Made by a program: the position numbers and the translations under genes
The notes under the pieces: model-generated
Told to the model about the DNA's origin: nothing
The model's input: the letters and a program-made list of their open reading frames with translations, nothing else
The model's database searches: none
Shown: piece after piece, positions 1-8,149 of the stretch
How the letters are laid out: each line of letters starts with the position of its first letter
How positions within the stretch are numbered: position 1 is the stretch's first letter
Virus record (IMG/VR): IMGVR_UViG_3300022602_000249
Location: 1 to 35,369 of that record
Direction: 5' to 3' (one strand)
Origin: a virus
DNA length: 35,369 nucleotides

Positions 1-908
1 ATATCAGGTAGTTCGTCAGCTGGATTTACTTCAGCAGGTGGAGCTTCTGCACCCATTCCTGCATCCATGCCGTCTTGTCCAGGAACCATGGGTGCTTGTC
101 CAGTCACAACACCAAGAGCCTGTTCTAGTTGTTGTTTGGCACCTTGCAAGTTTTGTAACAGTCCAGCCAATGCAGCAGTTGCATCTGTGTTGAATTGCAT
201 AGCTTGGTCAACACCAACTTGGTCTTTGATCTGTTGAACCAATGCAGGCAAATCTTTAAATTGCATGCTGCTAACTTGCTCGGACATTTTTTGAACTTCG
301 TCGACCATGTCTTGACTGGCCAATACCACTTGAGCTTGTTGGATTTCACTTTCGCGCAGTGTGCGATACAACCTCTTGCGCAAACGGTTTTCACTGGCCA
401 TTGTAGCACCGCCGCCGGCCATGGCGGCATTTGCAACCAATTGTTGCTCACCTGGATTCAAAGTTTGTCCAGCAATTGATTTTTTCATTGCGGCTTGTAA
501 CTTGGGATCTTTGATTTTGGTAAGCATGTTCATCTGAGCAGATTTGGCCGCTGCAGCTGCTTGTGGGTTAGCAGATACAGTTGGCGCACTAGTAGCACCA
601 GCAGACGGTGCAGTTGCAGTTGCAGTACCGCCTGATGGTTGTCCTACTTGTATAGTAGAAGCTTCGCGCAGTTTGGTTCTTAGACCTTGCTCCATCATTA
701 CTAATTTTAAGTAAGATGGATTTTGTTCGCTACGGTGAAATTCAGGTTGACGACGGTGTTCCGTAATCAATGATCTCACGCGATTAAGCATATGGCGAGC
801 TTGTGTGCGAGTAAGTTGCTCAAAAGCAACTTTGCCGCCGAAGTAACTTTCCATTACTTTAGCGACTTGTTTTGTTCGTTGTGGCGCGGCCAGTTCTTGC
901 AGTTTCAT
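1..908 (-). CDS. Unknown phage protein, possibly virion or scaffold related (C-terminus cut by window edge)
   Basis: An open frame of 302 codons runs from the ATG at 906-908 off the left edge, so the C-terminus is missing. A GAGGA ribosome site lies about 9 bases upstream of the ATG, supporting this start although it sits 50 bases inside the upstream gene. Residues 1-80 are basic and helical-looking. Residues 85-125 form an Ala/Thr/Ser/Pro-rich linker. After that come Gln/Ala-rich helices, then an acidic Pro/Gly/Met-rich segment. There are no catalytic motifs. I do not recognise a function. The composition and position among small, probably structural genes fit a head-core or other virion-associated protein, but this is inference. 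Confidence 0.75.
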   Translation of the reverse strand, partial: MKLQELAAPQRTKQVAKVMESYFGGKVAFEQLTRTQARHMLNRVRSLITEHRRQPEFHRSEQNPSYLKLVMMEQGLRTKLREASTIQVGQPSGGTATATAPSAGATSAPTVSANPQAAAAAKSAQMNMLTKIKDPKLQAAMKKSIAGQTLNPGEQQLVANAAMAGGGATMASENRLRKRLYRTLRESEIQQAQVVLASQDMVDEVQKMSEQVSSMQFKDLPALVQQIKDQVGVDQAMQFNTDATAALAGLLQNLQGAKQQLEQALGVVTGQAPMVPGQDGMDAGMGAEAPPAEVNPADELPD

Positions 909-1359
909 TTATGAATCCTCGTTGTTGTCTATATTTAGCCCAATTCACACATTTTGAGAGTTCTATTTCTAGTGCTTTTTTATATATGATCTTGGTTTCT
1001 AGTTTGGTTCCAATATCTTCTCTAAATTGTGCTTTTTTGCTTTTGTCTGCTATAGCAGATCTTACAAAAATATCATTCTTTAGTAATTCTAATTTGGTGT
1101 CTATTGTTAATAGCGATTGTGCTAGTGAGTGATTGTTATACTTGTCTGCAATACACCAACTCAGCGCAGTTTTTTTACTATGAAATACACCAACAAATGT
1201 ATCATAATAATAAACCTTGTATTCTGGTTTGGTAGGAACTATTTTGTATTTTCCAAATAGTTCGTATTCTCCGTTGTCGTTTTGCCAAACCAAATTGGAT
1301 TTAAGATCCGTGAACTCATCGAGGACCATTTGTTCAAAATCTTTGTCTTTGATTGTCAT
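859..1359 (-). CDS. Conserved-looking hypothetical protein, 166 aa
   Basis: The gene starts at an ATG that overlaps the stop of the upstream membrane-protein gene (ATGA), so the two are probably translationally coupled. Its last 50 bases overlap the next gene. The protein begins with an acidic helix. A middle part rich in Tyr, Phe and Val (residues 25-65, with VYYYDTFVGVFHSKKTALSW) looks like a small beta-alpha domain. The tail is Lys/Arg rich. No family is recognised and no catalytic residues stand out. The central segment could fold as a small domain that reads or modifies a ligand, but nothing in the sequence proves this. Confidence 0.75.
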   Translation of the reverse strand: MTIKDKDFEQMVLDEFTDLKSNLVWQNDNGEYELFGKYKIVPTKPEYKVYYYDTFVGVFHSKKTALSWCIADKYNNHSLAQSLLTIDTKLELLKNDIFVRSAIADKSKKAQFREDIGTKLETKIIYKKALEIELSKCVNWAKYRQQRGFINETARTGRATTNKTSR

Positions 1360-1619
1360 TTAAGAATATAATGTGTAGTTACATAGCCAAGTGCAGCAAC
1401 AAGAAACCCAATGATACCCAGTCCCCATGATAGTATCTGATCATTGCGTTTTTCGGCCATCTTAGACACAGTTTGTTTAACTTCAACCACCATTTCACAA
1501 AGATGATTGATATTCTCAGCCATGACTGTCATTTTGTCTTCCAATGAATTGTATCGTTCAGCACATAATTCCACATGTGCTTCTAGACTTTTCTTTTCAA
1601 TTTCGGTGGTTTCTAGCAT
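1356..1619 (-). CDS. Small coiled-coil protein with C-terminal membrane anchor, 87 aa
   Basis: Residues 1-58 form a long charged amphipathic helix with regular hydrophobic spacing, which suggests a coiled coil. Residues 62-84 form one hydrophobic segment (WGLGIIGFLVAALGYVTTHY), typical of a single tail-anchored transmembrane helix. No signal peptide is visible, so the N-terminus probably stays in the cytoplasm. The stop overlaps the next start as ATGA. A late-promoter-like CATAAATA lies about 20 bases upstream of the ATG. Phage proteins with this layout are often called holin accessory or membrane-anchored proteins, but no specific role can be assigned. Confidence 0.75.
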   Translation of the reverse strand: MLETTEIEKKSLEAHVELCAERYNSLEDKMTVMAENINHLCEMVVEVKQTVSKMAEKRNDQILSWGLGIIGFLVAALGYVTTHYILK

Positions 1620-1638
1620 TATTTTTTCCCAGACTTAT

Positions 1639-1646
1639 TATTTATG
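1639..1646 (-). promoter_or_regulatory. T4-late-type promoter element
   Basis: On the minus strand this reads CATAAATA, which differs at one position from the T4 late element TATAAATA recognised by the phage sigma factor gp55. It overlaps the stop codon of the gene at 1642-2055 and lies about 20 bases before the ATG at 1619. Short AT-rich elements arise by chance in such DNA, so support comes from its placement and from similar elements before other probable virion genes here. Confidence 0.4.
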
Positions 1647-2055
1647 GTAACACATAAAACCAAATGTTTTGATCCAGGCCTTGAGTTGTTAACACCGGAA
1701 GTATGTTAGAGTTGTTTGTGAGATCTACCAACATAGGAACACCTTCCGCATCTTCTCGCAGTACTCGGGTAGGATCGTCGGGCAATCCAAATATTCCGTC
1801 AGACTCTACTGCAAACTCAAATGTCCATACTAAATTTTCTTGTGAAGGAGCAGTTAAATCAAACAACTGCGCTCGCATACCTACAATTTGTGTAAGTGTT
1901 TCCCAATTGCGTTGTTGATTTCTAGAGTGTGTCCATTGCTGGAAGTTTTGAACTGGTTGACCAACTTGGTCATTAAACGGAAGTCGTGCGGATTTGAAAT
2001 GTCCAGTCACACCAGTGGGAGTGATATCAAAAAGTGTTTGGCAGGTGTATCTCAT
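1642..2055 (-). CDS. Hypothetical protein, 137 aa, probable structural or accessory
   Basis: The ATG at 2055 is preceded by an AT-rich segment with ATTAAATA on the minus strand at 2067-2074. The protein is beta-rich. It contains an FDITxTGVTGHFK-like start, an RNQQRNWETLTQIVGMR helix in the centre and a tail of hydrophobic strands. There is no signal peptide, membrane helix or catalytic motif. I have an impression of similar short proteins in aquatic T4-like phages, always without function. Its place next to the small membrane protein and the probable virion protein at 2130-2546 suggests late expression. Confidence 0.75.
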   Translation of the reverse strand: MRYTCQTLFDITPTGVTGHFKSARLPFNDQVGQPVQNFQQWTHSRNQQRNWETLTQIVGMRAQLFDLTAPSQENLVWTFEFAVESDGIFGLPDDPTRVLREDAEGVPMLVDLTNNSNILPVLTTQGLDQNIWFYVLP

Positions 2056-2082
2056 CTATATAGATGTATTTAATGCCAATAA

Positions 2083-2110
2083 AAAACCCCAGGTTTTATT
2101 CTGGGGTTTT
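2083..2110 (-). terminator. Rho-independent terminator after the gene at 2130-2546
   Basis: A perfect 10-base inverted repeat (AAAACCCCAG and CTGGGGTTTT, arms at 2083-2092 and 2101-2110) encloses an 8-base loop. On the minus strand the descending arm ends in a run of Ts, giving the usual stem plus T-tract. It lies 20 bases past the stop of the upstream gene and before the next start at 2055, so it should separate two transcription units. Confidence 0.8.
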
Positions 2111-2129
2111 GTTTACGCTAGTAAATTAA

Positions 2130-2546
2130 TTACTGAGTAACGAATGTTGCAGAAGCTGTCACATTGCCAGTTGAAATACCAATGTTCAACCCACCTGTTG
2201 CATTAGCAGTTTGAGCCGCAGTAACAATAGTTGTTGTATTAGCTGCACCTGTTGGATACACAGCAATATTCAAAATCTGTGGATTTGTTGGGTTAACTTG
2301 ATACATAGCAATTGTAGTTGTTTGTTGGATAGCCATCAATATGTTAGAAACATAACCATAAGCATTACCTGCACCTGCTACTCCCAAAGAACTGTTGGCA
2401 GTCAATGAGAAGAAGTCAAGTTTAGGACCTTGAAAGTTTGTTACGCTTGCGTTGGCAAGATTTGCGCTCTGAGCTACTGAACCATTCAATACATCAGTTG
2501 CAAATACTGGTTGTGCACCACCGGATACTGGGGTAATATAAGCCAT
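2130..2546 (-). CDS. Probable virion structural protein, 138 aa
   Basis: The start is well supported by AAGGAGA seven bases upstream of the ATG. The protein is rich in Ala, Thr, Asn, Gly and Val with almost no charged residues. Alternating beta-prone stretches (for example TTTIVTAAQTANATGGLNIG) resemble small head-decoration or fibre-type phage proteins. No enzyme motif is present. It has its own late-promoter-like element (GGTAAATA, minus strand, 2587-2594) and a strong terminator right after the stop, so it is probably a separately and abundantly expressed late gene. The structural role is inferred from composition and context, not from a recognised family. Confidence 0.75.
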   Translation of the reverse strand: MAYITPVSGGAQPVFATDVLNGSVAQSANLANASVTNFQGPKLDFFSLTANSSLGVAGAGNAYGYVSNILMAIQQTTTIAMYQVNPTNPQILNIAVYPTGAANTTTIVTAAQTANATGGLNIGISTGNVTASATFVTQ

Positions 2547-2586
2547 TTTAAAATCTCCTTAATAGATAGGCATGAAGCCTTACTTT

Positions 2587-2594
2587 TATTTACC
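2587..2594 (-). promoter_or_regulatory. Possible T4-late-type promoter for the 138-aa virion gene
   Basis: The minus strand reads GGTAAATA, matching the TAAATA core of the T4 late element with mismatches in the first two positions. It sits about 40 bases upstream of the ATG at 2546, leaving room for a short leader with a strong ribosome site. It fills the 69-base gap between genes, which otherwise holds nothing obvious. Confidence 0.35.
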
Positions 2595-2615
2595 TTATGA
2601 TTTAAAAAACAAGGT

Positions 2616-4469
2616 TTAGGAGATCAATTCTGGGTTATTTAAAGCGCGATTACCTGCAGAGAATCCAAATCTATTGACCAGTTTAGCACGGCCTGCTGGT
2701 GTAGCTAGTACCCAACCTTCTTGCCCAGGCTGTTGACGATCTAGTTGTTGTAGTAAATCACTCTTGAGATCATGCAATCCCAGGAACGCAGTAAATGCAG
2801 CACTGATGCCTTCCATGTTGGATCTTGGACTTTGCAGATATTCCACAATGTTGGCAAACTTTCTTGGCGTGACATGATTGCGTAACCATTCACCAAACCC
2901 TGGCAACAGATTGTCAAAATTGCTAGTAATTCTACTGTTGATATAACGCTTGCACAGAGCTGGCAAATCAGTTATACCATGTGCACGAAGATCCTGTGGA
3001 CTAAACAATTGATCAATGGCAGGACCTTTGGCTCTAACTAATTGCTTGAGTTCTTTCACTAACTTGGCATTGGGTTTGATATTTTGTATTTCTTTGACGC
3101 TGGGTTCAATCAATAACAAACCAGGCACAGGTTTAAAATTAACATCACCCAGTGGCTCTGCTGGACTCATTGGATCAGCAATCTTGGTATGTATAGCAAT
3201 GCCTACTTCGCTTTGACCAATGCGTTGTCCTAGATTACTGGCAGCTGGAATTTTGTATTCGATAAAGTTGGGCTTGAACACATATGCGCCAGCAACTTCA
3301 GGCGGAGTGTTAGTGTATAGCAAATCGCCTTGAATATAGCCACGATAGGACGCAGGCACTGCAGCACTCAACATGGGCCAAAGCTTGACATAGATAGCAA
3401 TTAGATCTCCACGCTCGCCACCACGCTGGTTCATGATCCTGGCAATCTGTTCTGGACTTGTGGCAAGACCATCGTATCCTTTGGCCAAGAAGCCTGACTT
3501 GTCAGTGAGCACAAACTCACCTGTGGGCTTGCGACCAAATATAATAGCAGGTTTGCCGTCCCATTTGACTGTGGTTGTTTTGGCAGTGTCTGCAGCAGCC
3601 GCATCAATGATAGCCAAGGCTTCGTGTATACCTTTGGAACCTTTTTCAAACACTAGATCTTCAAGATGTTCAATACGCACATCCTTGGCAGATTCTACCA
3701 AGGGACGCATGCCTTGGTTAACAATACGGTCTCTGAGTCTGGCCATAAAGTTAGTGTCTGACTCACCACGGGTTTCGAAGAAGGGCACACCTTCTCTGGC
3801 AAAATGTTCTCTGGCATCGGCCAGCTTGGCATCTCGTTTGGGATCGTTGGCCAAGGCTTGTATAATTGTTTCCACACTGTACAGATCATCTCTAGTGGCC
3901 TTGTTGTTCAACAGCAACTTAGCAACCTTGTCTGGATCATCTGTAATAACTTGATTTGTGGCTCGATCAGCAATACCAGCAATTTGATTCAACTTGTAGC
4001 CCATTGACTTGGCAATAGAGTTCATCAACACATTACGGTCAACACCTTTGTACTCACTATTAGCAGGAGCAGTCAGCACAAACTTTGACCAAGGAACATT
4101 CTTTAAAAACATAAAGTCTGTTTGTACAAATCCTTTGTTGGGGTTACCTACAATAGGAGTTTTGAAGTGTACTGCTGTGCCAGTTTTCTTTATGTACTGT
4201 TCAGGCTTGAGTCCGTGACTAGTGACCCACTGTGTTAATCGTGCAACCAATTGTTCTTTGGTAACTAGATTTGAATCAACTGCTACATCCAGATCGCCAG
4301 ATGTGGGTTTGAGTCCGGTGCTGCCTAGTGTGTTGTTTTGTAGATCAAGTCCGGGCAACATCAAATCCAACCATGCAAGTGTTGGTTTGACATCAGTTTG
4401 ATTGATGCGTTGTGTGAGGGCGCGGCCGTCGCCATCTTTGAATACATTGCCGCCTTCAAATATGTTCAT
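2616..4469 (-). CDS. Putative two-domain nucleotidyltransferase / ligase-like protein, 617 aa
   Basis: Two nucleotidyl-transfer signatures are visible. Near the N-terminus LGSTGLKPTSGDLDVAVD (residues 48-65) has the GS...DxD pattern of polymerase-beta-type nucleotidyltransferases, and a third carboxylate candidate lies in VQTDFMF (Asp118). Further on, VKWDGKPAIIFGR (301-313) matches motif I (KxDG, with Lys302 as the possible adenylated lysine) of the ATP-dependent DNA/RNA ligase and capping superfamily. GYIQGDLLY (377-385) resembles ligase motif III. The remaining third looks helical. The start overlaps the stop of the upstream gene (ATGA). Function is not established: nucleic acid repair or end modification fits the motifs, but the substrate is unknown and the ligase assignment rests on short motifs. 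Confidence 0.7.
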   Translation of the reverse strand: MNIFEGGNVFKDGDGRALTQRINQTDVKPTLAWLDLMLPGLDLQNNTLGSTGLKPTSGDLDVAVDSNLVTKEQLVARLTQWVTSHGLKPEQYIKKTGTAVHFKTPIVGNPNKGFVQTDFMFLKNVPWSKFVLTAPANSEYKGVDRNVLMNSIAKSMGYKLNQIAGIADRATNQVITDDPDKVAKLLLNNKATRDDLYSVETIIQALANDPKRDAKLADAREHFAREGVPFFETRGESDTNFMARLRDRIVNQGMRPLVESAKDVRIEHLEDLVFEKGSKGIHEALAIIDAAAADTAKTTTVKWDGKPAIIFGRKPTGEFVLTDKSGFLAKGYDGLATSPEQIARIMNQRGGERGDLIAIYVKLWPMLSAAVPASYRGYIQGDLLYTNTPPEVAGAYVFKPNFIEYKIPAASNLGQRIGQSEVGIAIHTKIADPMSPAEPLGDVNFKPVPGLLLIEPSVKEIQNIKPNAKLVKELKQLVRAKGPAIDQLFSPQDLRAHGITDLPALCKRYINSRITSNFDNLLPGFGEWLRNHVTPRKFANIVEYLQSPRSNMEGISAAFTAFLGLHDLKSDLLQQLDRQQPGQEGWVLATPAGRAKLVNRFGFSAGNRALNNPELIS

Positions 4470-5725
4470 TCTGGTCTCAATCCCATTGCTAGTAATAGTG
4501 CATCAGCTTGAACATTTCCTGTTGAATGGAAATTGGCATTGCCTCCTACACGCAATATTTGTCCTACTTGATCCAGTGCCTTGTCGGTGATTCCTGCTGC
4601 TCTAAGTTTTTGTTTTAGTTGTGCCTGTGCAGCTCCTGTTCCAGGTGCTACACCTTGTTGTTTTTTGTTTTTGTTCATCTGGCCCAGTGCTTGCATACCA
4701 GCAGTTGCTAGCATGGCATATTTTTCAACAAACTGAAGTTGTTGTGGTGTCCCACGAGTTTTTATTATGTTATTCAAAGTATCGTCTAACTGTGCTTTCA
4801 TACCAGGCAACCCTCTGACCATGTCCATGGTCAATGTTTCATAGGTAGTAGGGTCTTTGGATTTGAATTTGTTATCAGACCATTGCCTAAATGATACTGC
4901 ATAGTCTTCAGCTTTGGGTCCTATTGTTGTCATTGCCTCTGACACTGTTGTTGGCGGTTGATTCGTTAACGCTGCCTGTATTCGTTGATTGAGTATGTCT
5001 TGTTCAGCTGGAGTAGGTGCACCTGGTTGAGCTTGTGCAATCTTTGGCAATCCAGCTGGTCTTCTTGCACTAGGATTTCTTCCAGGTGTAGTCGAAGCTG
5101 GAGCAACAGTTGGTGTTGCACTATCCACTGTGATACCTTGCTTTTTTAATTCGGTTGCGATGGTGCGTAATGCACTGCTTTTGTCTGTGGTATTGCTCCA
5201 TATAGTAGGAGAATTCTTAGCCAGGTATTGTCCAATTTGTGCTGAGGTCACAGTGTTATTGTTCCGTTGAGCAAACGAAGTAATCAACGGTAGAACTTTT
5301 TCTATTGTCATGTAGTCATCTAGTCCCACAGTTGGACTAGTAGCAGTTTGTTCCTGCTTGGCCCATCCAGATGCAATAGATGCGGCCCACTGTTTAATAG
5401 CAGGATTGGTTTCAATCTGTTTGAGTTTATCTTCCCATTTGGCACTGGGTGGTTGGTACTGGGTACCAAATCCTTTTTTCTCCATGTCCTGTGCAATTTT
5501 AGCAGCTGATCCAGAATAATCGCCAGTCATTTGTTGCAAGGCCGCGGGCATTTTGGCATGCATTCGTTGGTTCCAGGCCATTGGATCTTTTACTGCAGAA
5601 CTAACCGAACTGGCAGCATTTTTAATTGCAGGCCCAACTGTGCCCAATGCGTTTTTGCCAGCAGATTTAAGAGTATCCATGAACCCTTCATTTAGTTGTG
5701 TTTGTGTTAGTTCATGTATTTGCAT
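4466..5725 (-). CDS. Hypothetical Gln/Ala/Pro-rich phage protein, 419 aa
   Basis: The protein begins MQIHELTQTQLNEGFMDTLK, followed by an Ala/Ser/Val-rich amphipathic helix (residues 20-46). It then has helical blocks separated by Thr/Pro/Ala-rich linkers (about residues 205-240) and a Gln/Gly/Ala-rich region near 360-385. There is no signal peptide, membrane span or catalytic motif. The stop overlaps the start of the nucleotidyltransferase/ligase-like gene (ATGA) and the start overlaps the small upstream gene by 14 bases, so the three are coupled. Linker-rich helical proteins like this in T4-like phages are often virion or scaffold associated. It could instead be a partner of the downstream enzyme. 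Confidence 0.7.
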   Translation of the reverse strand: MQIHELTQTQLNEGFMDTLKSAGKNALGTVGPAIKNAASSVSSAVKDPMAWNQRMHAKMPAALQQMTGDYSGSAAKIAQDMEKKGFGTQYQPPSAKWEDKLKQIETNPAIKQWAASIASGWAKQEQTATSPTVGLDDYMTIEKVLPLITSFAQRNNNTVTSAQIGQYLAKNSPTIWSNTTDKSSALRTIATELKKQGITVDSATPTVAPASTTPGRNPSARRPAGLPKIAQAQPGAPTPAEQDILNQRIQAALTNQPPTTVSEAMTTIGPKAEDYAVSFRQWSDNKFKSKDPTTYETLTMDMVRGLPGMKAQLDDTLNNIIKTRGTPQQLQFVEKYAMLATAGMQALGQMNKNKKQQGVAPGTGAAQAQLKQKLRAAGITDKALDQVGQILRVGGNANFHSTGNVQADALLLAMGLRPE

Positions 5726-5960
5726 CTGTTTTTCTCACTGTACGGGTAAATTTTCCAGGGTCTCTGAGTTTGATAGCATTTAGTAATTTGCGTTGCAGAT
5801 TATCAGCTTGTTCAGGTGTGTAACTAGCGTCTATTTGCTCTAGCAAGCGAATAGCACTGGAGATAATGTTAGATGCGCGACTTTCTATAACATGGCGCTG
5901 ATCGCGCTCGTTATGCAAAGCATCTAATTCTTCAAGTAAACTACGAGTTTTTTTCTGCAT
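5712..5960 (-). CDS. Small helical hypothetical protein, 82 aa
   Basis: A short, highly charged, mostly alpha-helical protein (RSLLEELDALHNERDQRHV) with no Cys, signal peptide or membrane segment. It starts at an ATG about 23 bases after a late-promoter-like AATAAATA on the minus strand. An AAAAAGG ribosome-site-like stretch lies further upstream than usual. The 3' end overlaps the next gene by 14 bases. It is probably the first gene of the unit running to 2616. No function is recognised. Confidence 0.7.
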   Translation of the reverse strand: MQKKTRSLLEELDALHNERDQRHVIESRASNIISSAIRLLEQIDASYTPEQADNLQRKLLNAIKLRDPGKFTRTVRKTDANT

Positions 5961-5982
5961 TTTGGTTTCAGGACCTTTTTAT

Positions 5983-5990
5983 TATTTATT
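5983..5990 (-). promoter_or_regulatory. T4-late-type promoter element before the 82-aa gene
   Basis: The minus strand reads AATAAATA, one mismatch to TATAAATA, in the 50-base gap between the helicase stop and the ATG at 5960. The position suits a late promoter for the three-gene unit 5960-2616. Confidence 0.4.
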
Positions 5991-6010
5991 GGTTTTTGCA
6001 GTTTAGGGAA

Positions 6011-7411
6011 TTATGTTGTTTTGAGTTGACCCAGTAGTTGTTTGAGTTTGTTGCTTTGCACATCAGCCGTTACCTTGCCAATTTCTCCTGTGTCTGAGTC
6101 TACTTTTTCACTTACTTTACTTTGTGCTTTGATACTGTCGTAGATACTGGGCTTTTTAACAAACCCCGATGATTCTTCTCCGCTTTCGCCAGCATCTGTG
6201 ATACGCATGGTTTCGATATTGTACTCTAGATCAATCTTCTGACCAACGCCAGTTGAACTTCGAGATTTCATACATTGTATTTGGTACTTGCCACGCTCTT
6301 TCATTGCCCTACTGGTAAAAATACCAAACACATTGTCAGCAGTGTTGATCTTTGAAATACCACCTGAAATATGGCTGTGATCAAATTCCACTTCTTCAAC
6401 TGCACTACGATTCAACTGTGATGCAGTTACCATTAACATGCCTAGTTCTTTGGCCAAGTTACGCAGTTCTTCACTCACATACTTGTCTTTGACAAACAAG
6501 TCATTGGGACTTACTTTGGCACTAACTGGCATCAACAAGTCCAAGTAATCAATCATTACAAAGTCCACACGCTTGCCTGTTTGTATTTGATACTCTTTCA
6601 AGTAAGCTCTGATATCATTGATGTTGCTTTGCGCCGGCAAACCTTTGACTTGATAGTCACCGGACTTCTTGGACACAAGTTTGACCTTGAGTTCAGTGGT
6701 GTCTATGTCTTTGCGAATATCCTTGGTACTCATGTTGGTCAACATAGCATCAGTACGCAAACTTGTTAGTTCTTCACTAAGTTCTAGTGTGATATAAACA
6801 CCACTTAATCCTTGTTGCAACCAGTTAAGTGCAATGTTCATCATAACCAATGATTTGCCTGAACCAGATCCACCAGCAAAGATGTTGAGTTCTCCACGAC
6901 TAAATCCGCCATACAACAATCGATCCAGTTGCGGCCATCCTGTTGATACTTGTCCGCCTGAGTTAAAATACTTTTCAATCCTGGCTTTGGGATCAGCAAA
7001 ATAGTCTGTGCCCATGTCCTTGGTCAAACTAATTTGTACTGCATCCTTGATCAGTTTTTCCACTGGATCGTAGTCACCCTTTTCCAACAAGTCCGCGGCT
7101 TTTAAAATTGCACGCTCTAGTTCTTGTCTGCGGGTAAACTGTTCAAACTCAGTCATGAACCACTCAAAGTGTCCTTCATTTAAGTCCGGAACCTGTGTGA
7201 GTTTGACTCCTGTTGCCGCTGATATTTGATCAGCAGTGGGCAATGTTTTAAAATCGTCACTGTGTTTTTTAATAAACTCTGCCGCTGGTCTTAGACTACG
7301 ATCAAAGTTTTCTGTGTTGAAAATGTTCTGTACACGCACATAACTAGATGCATCCTGCAACATCATTTCTAAAAACAAGCGTTGGATATCAAGTCCGTAT
7401 TCTTTTAACAA
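6011..7411 (-). CDS. 41: Replicative DNA helicase (T4 gp41 / DnaB family)
   Basis: The 466-residue protein is close to the usual size of T4 gp41 (about 475). The N-terminal third is a helical domain typical of DnaB-type helicases. The RecA-like motor follows: Walker A GGSGSGKS (residues 180-187), a strand ending in the probable catalytic Glu (ITLELSEE, near 210), Walker B FVMIDYLDLL (284-293) and the sensor segment TASQLN. In T4 the hexamer unwinds the lagging strand at the fork and recruits gp61 primase, whose gene lies one gene upstream. No ATG fits the start. A TTG at 7409-7411 with AAGGAA six bases upstream is the best choice, and no stop separates it from the body of the protein. Confidence 0.93.
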   Translation of the reverse strand: MLKEYGLDIQRLFLEMMLQDASSYVRVQNIFNTENFDRSLRPAAEFIKKHSDDFKTLPTADQISAATGVKLTQVPDLNEGHFEWFMTEFEQFTRRQELERAILKAADLLEKGDYDPVEKLIKDAVQISLTKDMGTDYFADPKARIEKYFNSGGQVSTGWPQLDRLLYGGFSRGELNIFAGGSGSGKSLVMMNIALNWLQQGLSGVYITLELSEELTSLRTDAMLTNMSTKDIRKDIDTTELKVKLVSKKSGDYQVKGLPAQSNINDIRAYLKEYQIQTGKRVDFVMIDYLDLLMPVSAKVSPNDLFVKDKYVSEELRNLAKELGMLMVTASQLNRSAVEEVEFDHSHISGGISKINTADNVFGIFTSRAMKERGKYQIQCMKSRSSTGVGQKIDLEYNIETMRITDAGESGEESSGFVKKPSIYDSIKAQSKVSEKVDSDTGEIGKVTADVQSNKLKQLLGQLKTT

Positions 7412-7420
7412 TGTGTTTCC

Positions 7421-8149
7421 TTATATTAAATTGCATTTTTGCAGTTGTGGTAATAGTGACTTTTCAAAGAAATGTTTATTACCAACTGGGCCGTGATGCC
7501 CGGTCCACCCAAATTGATCAAAGTCAGCTGGTTTATTAATATTCAAATTAACGCCATGATAGGTATTTTCAAATAAAATACATCTAGGATGATTTACTGC
7601 ATATGGCAGTACAAATTCACTTGGGCCCCATAGATTATCAATGTCAAGATCTTTGCTTAAATTTATAATCATGTAGTTAGCATTGTTTGAATCAAGCCAT
7701 GCAGTTAATAAGAATATATTTCTTAGTACTTGTGTTTCCAGCCATGACCGGTCAGAGTGTATGACCAATGTTTTGTCTGTGCCATAATTTTGCAATCCTA
7801 CTAGGCCATGATGAGAATTAATCCGGAAACTAGTATCACTCCAGGTAGCTGTGTCAATTTCGTGACCGAGGTATTCAGTGTCTTTAAAATCATCAAAGAC
7901 AGTGACACGCTCCAACGGCGGAATTCCAATTAAAAATAAATCACGATTCCAATTGTATTGTTGTTGCATACTTATTAAGAGGTGATTTACACTGTCGAAA
8001 CTGTTGACTTCGCGAGAACAATTAAGTATGGTAGGTATGTTACAATGTTCAGCAACTAATCCCCAAAATGAATCTTTAGGATCTACACATACTCCTGGAG
8101 TTGTGTAGCTGTCTCCAACTACCCAAAGTTTATTGTATTCTTTTGACAA
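7421..8149 (-). CDS. SGNH/GDSL hydrolase-like protein, 242 aa
   Basis: Residues 8-17 (LWVVGDSYTT) carry the GDS block I motif with Ser14 as the predicted nucleophile. A C-terminal segment (GWTGHHGPVGNKHF, about 214-227) supplies candidate catalytic His218 or His219 in a block V-like setting. The central LFLIGIPPLER may stand in for block III. SGNH enzymes are usually esterases, such as deacetylases of polysaccharides or lipases. The start is a TTG at 8147-8149, with AAGGAAG a few bases upstream and no ATG before the GDS motif. The gene overlaps the primase by 20 bases and is followed at once by the helicase. There is no signal peptide, so the protein acts in the cytoplasm or travels in the virion. 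The substrate is unknown. Confidence 0.75.
   Translation of the reverse strand: MSKEYNKLWVVGDSYTTPGVCVDPKDSFWGLVAEHCNIPTILNCSREVNSFDSVNHLLISMQQQYNWNRDLFLIGIPPLERVTVFDDFKDTEYLGHEIDTATWSDTSFRINSHHGLVGLQNYGTDKTLVIHSDRSWLETQVLRNIFLLTAWLDSNNANYMIINLSKDLDIDNLWGPSEFVLPYAVNHPRCILFENTYHGVNLNINKPADFDQFGWTGHHGPVGNKHFFEKSLLPQLQKCNLI

Noticed and set aside
195-479. Plus-strand open frame opposite the first gene
   Set aside because: It lies entirely over a longer, well-composed minus-strand gene with a ribosome site and has no start signal of its own.
3433-3954. Long plus-strand open frame of 173 codons within the nucleotidyltransferase/ligase-like gene
   Set aside because: It is antisense to a protein with recognisable motifs and its Ser/Leu-rich translation looks like a shadow of the coding strand.
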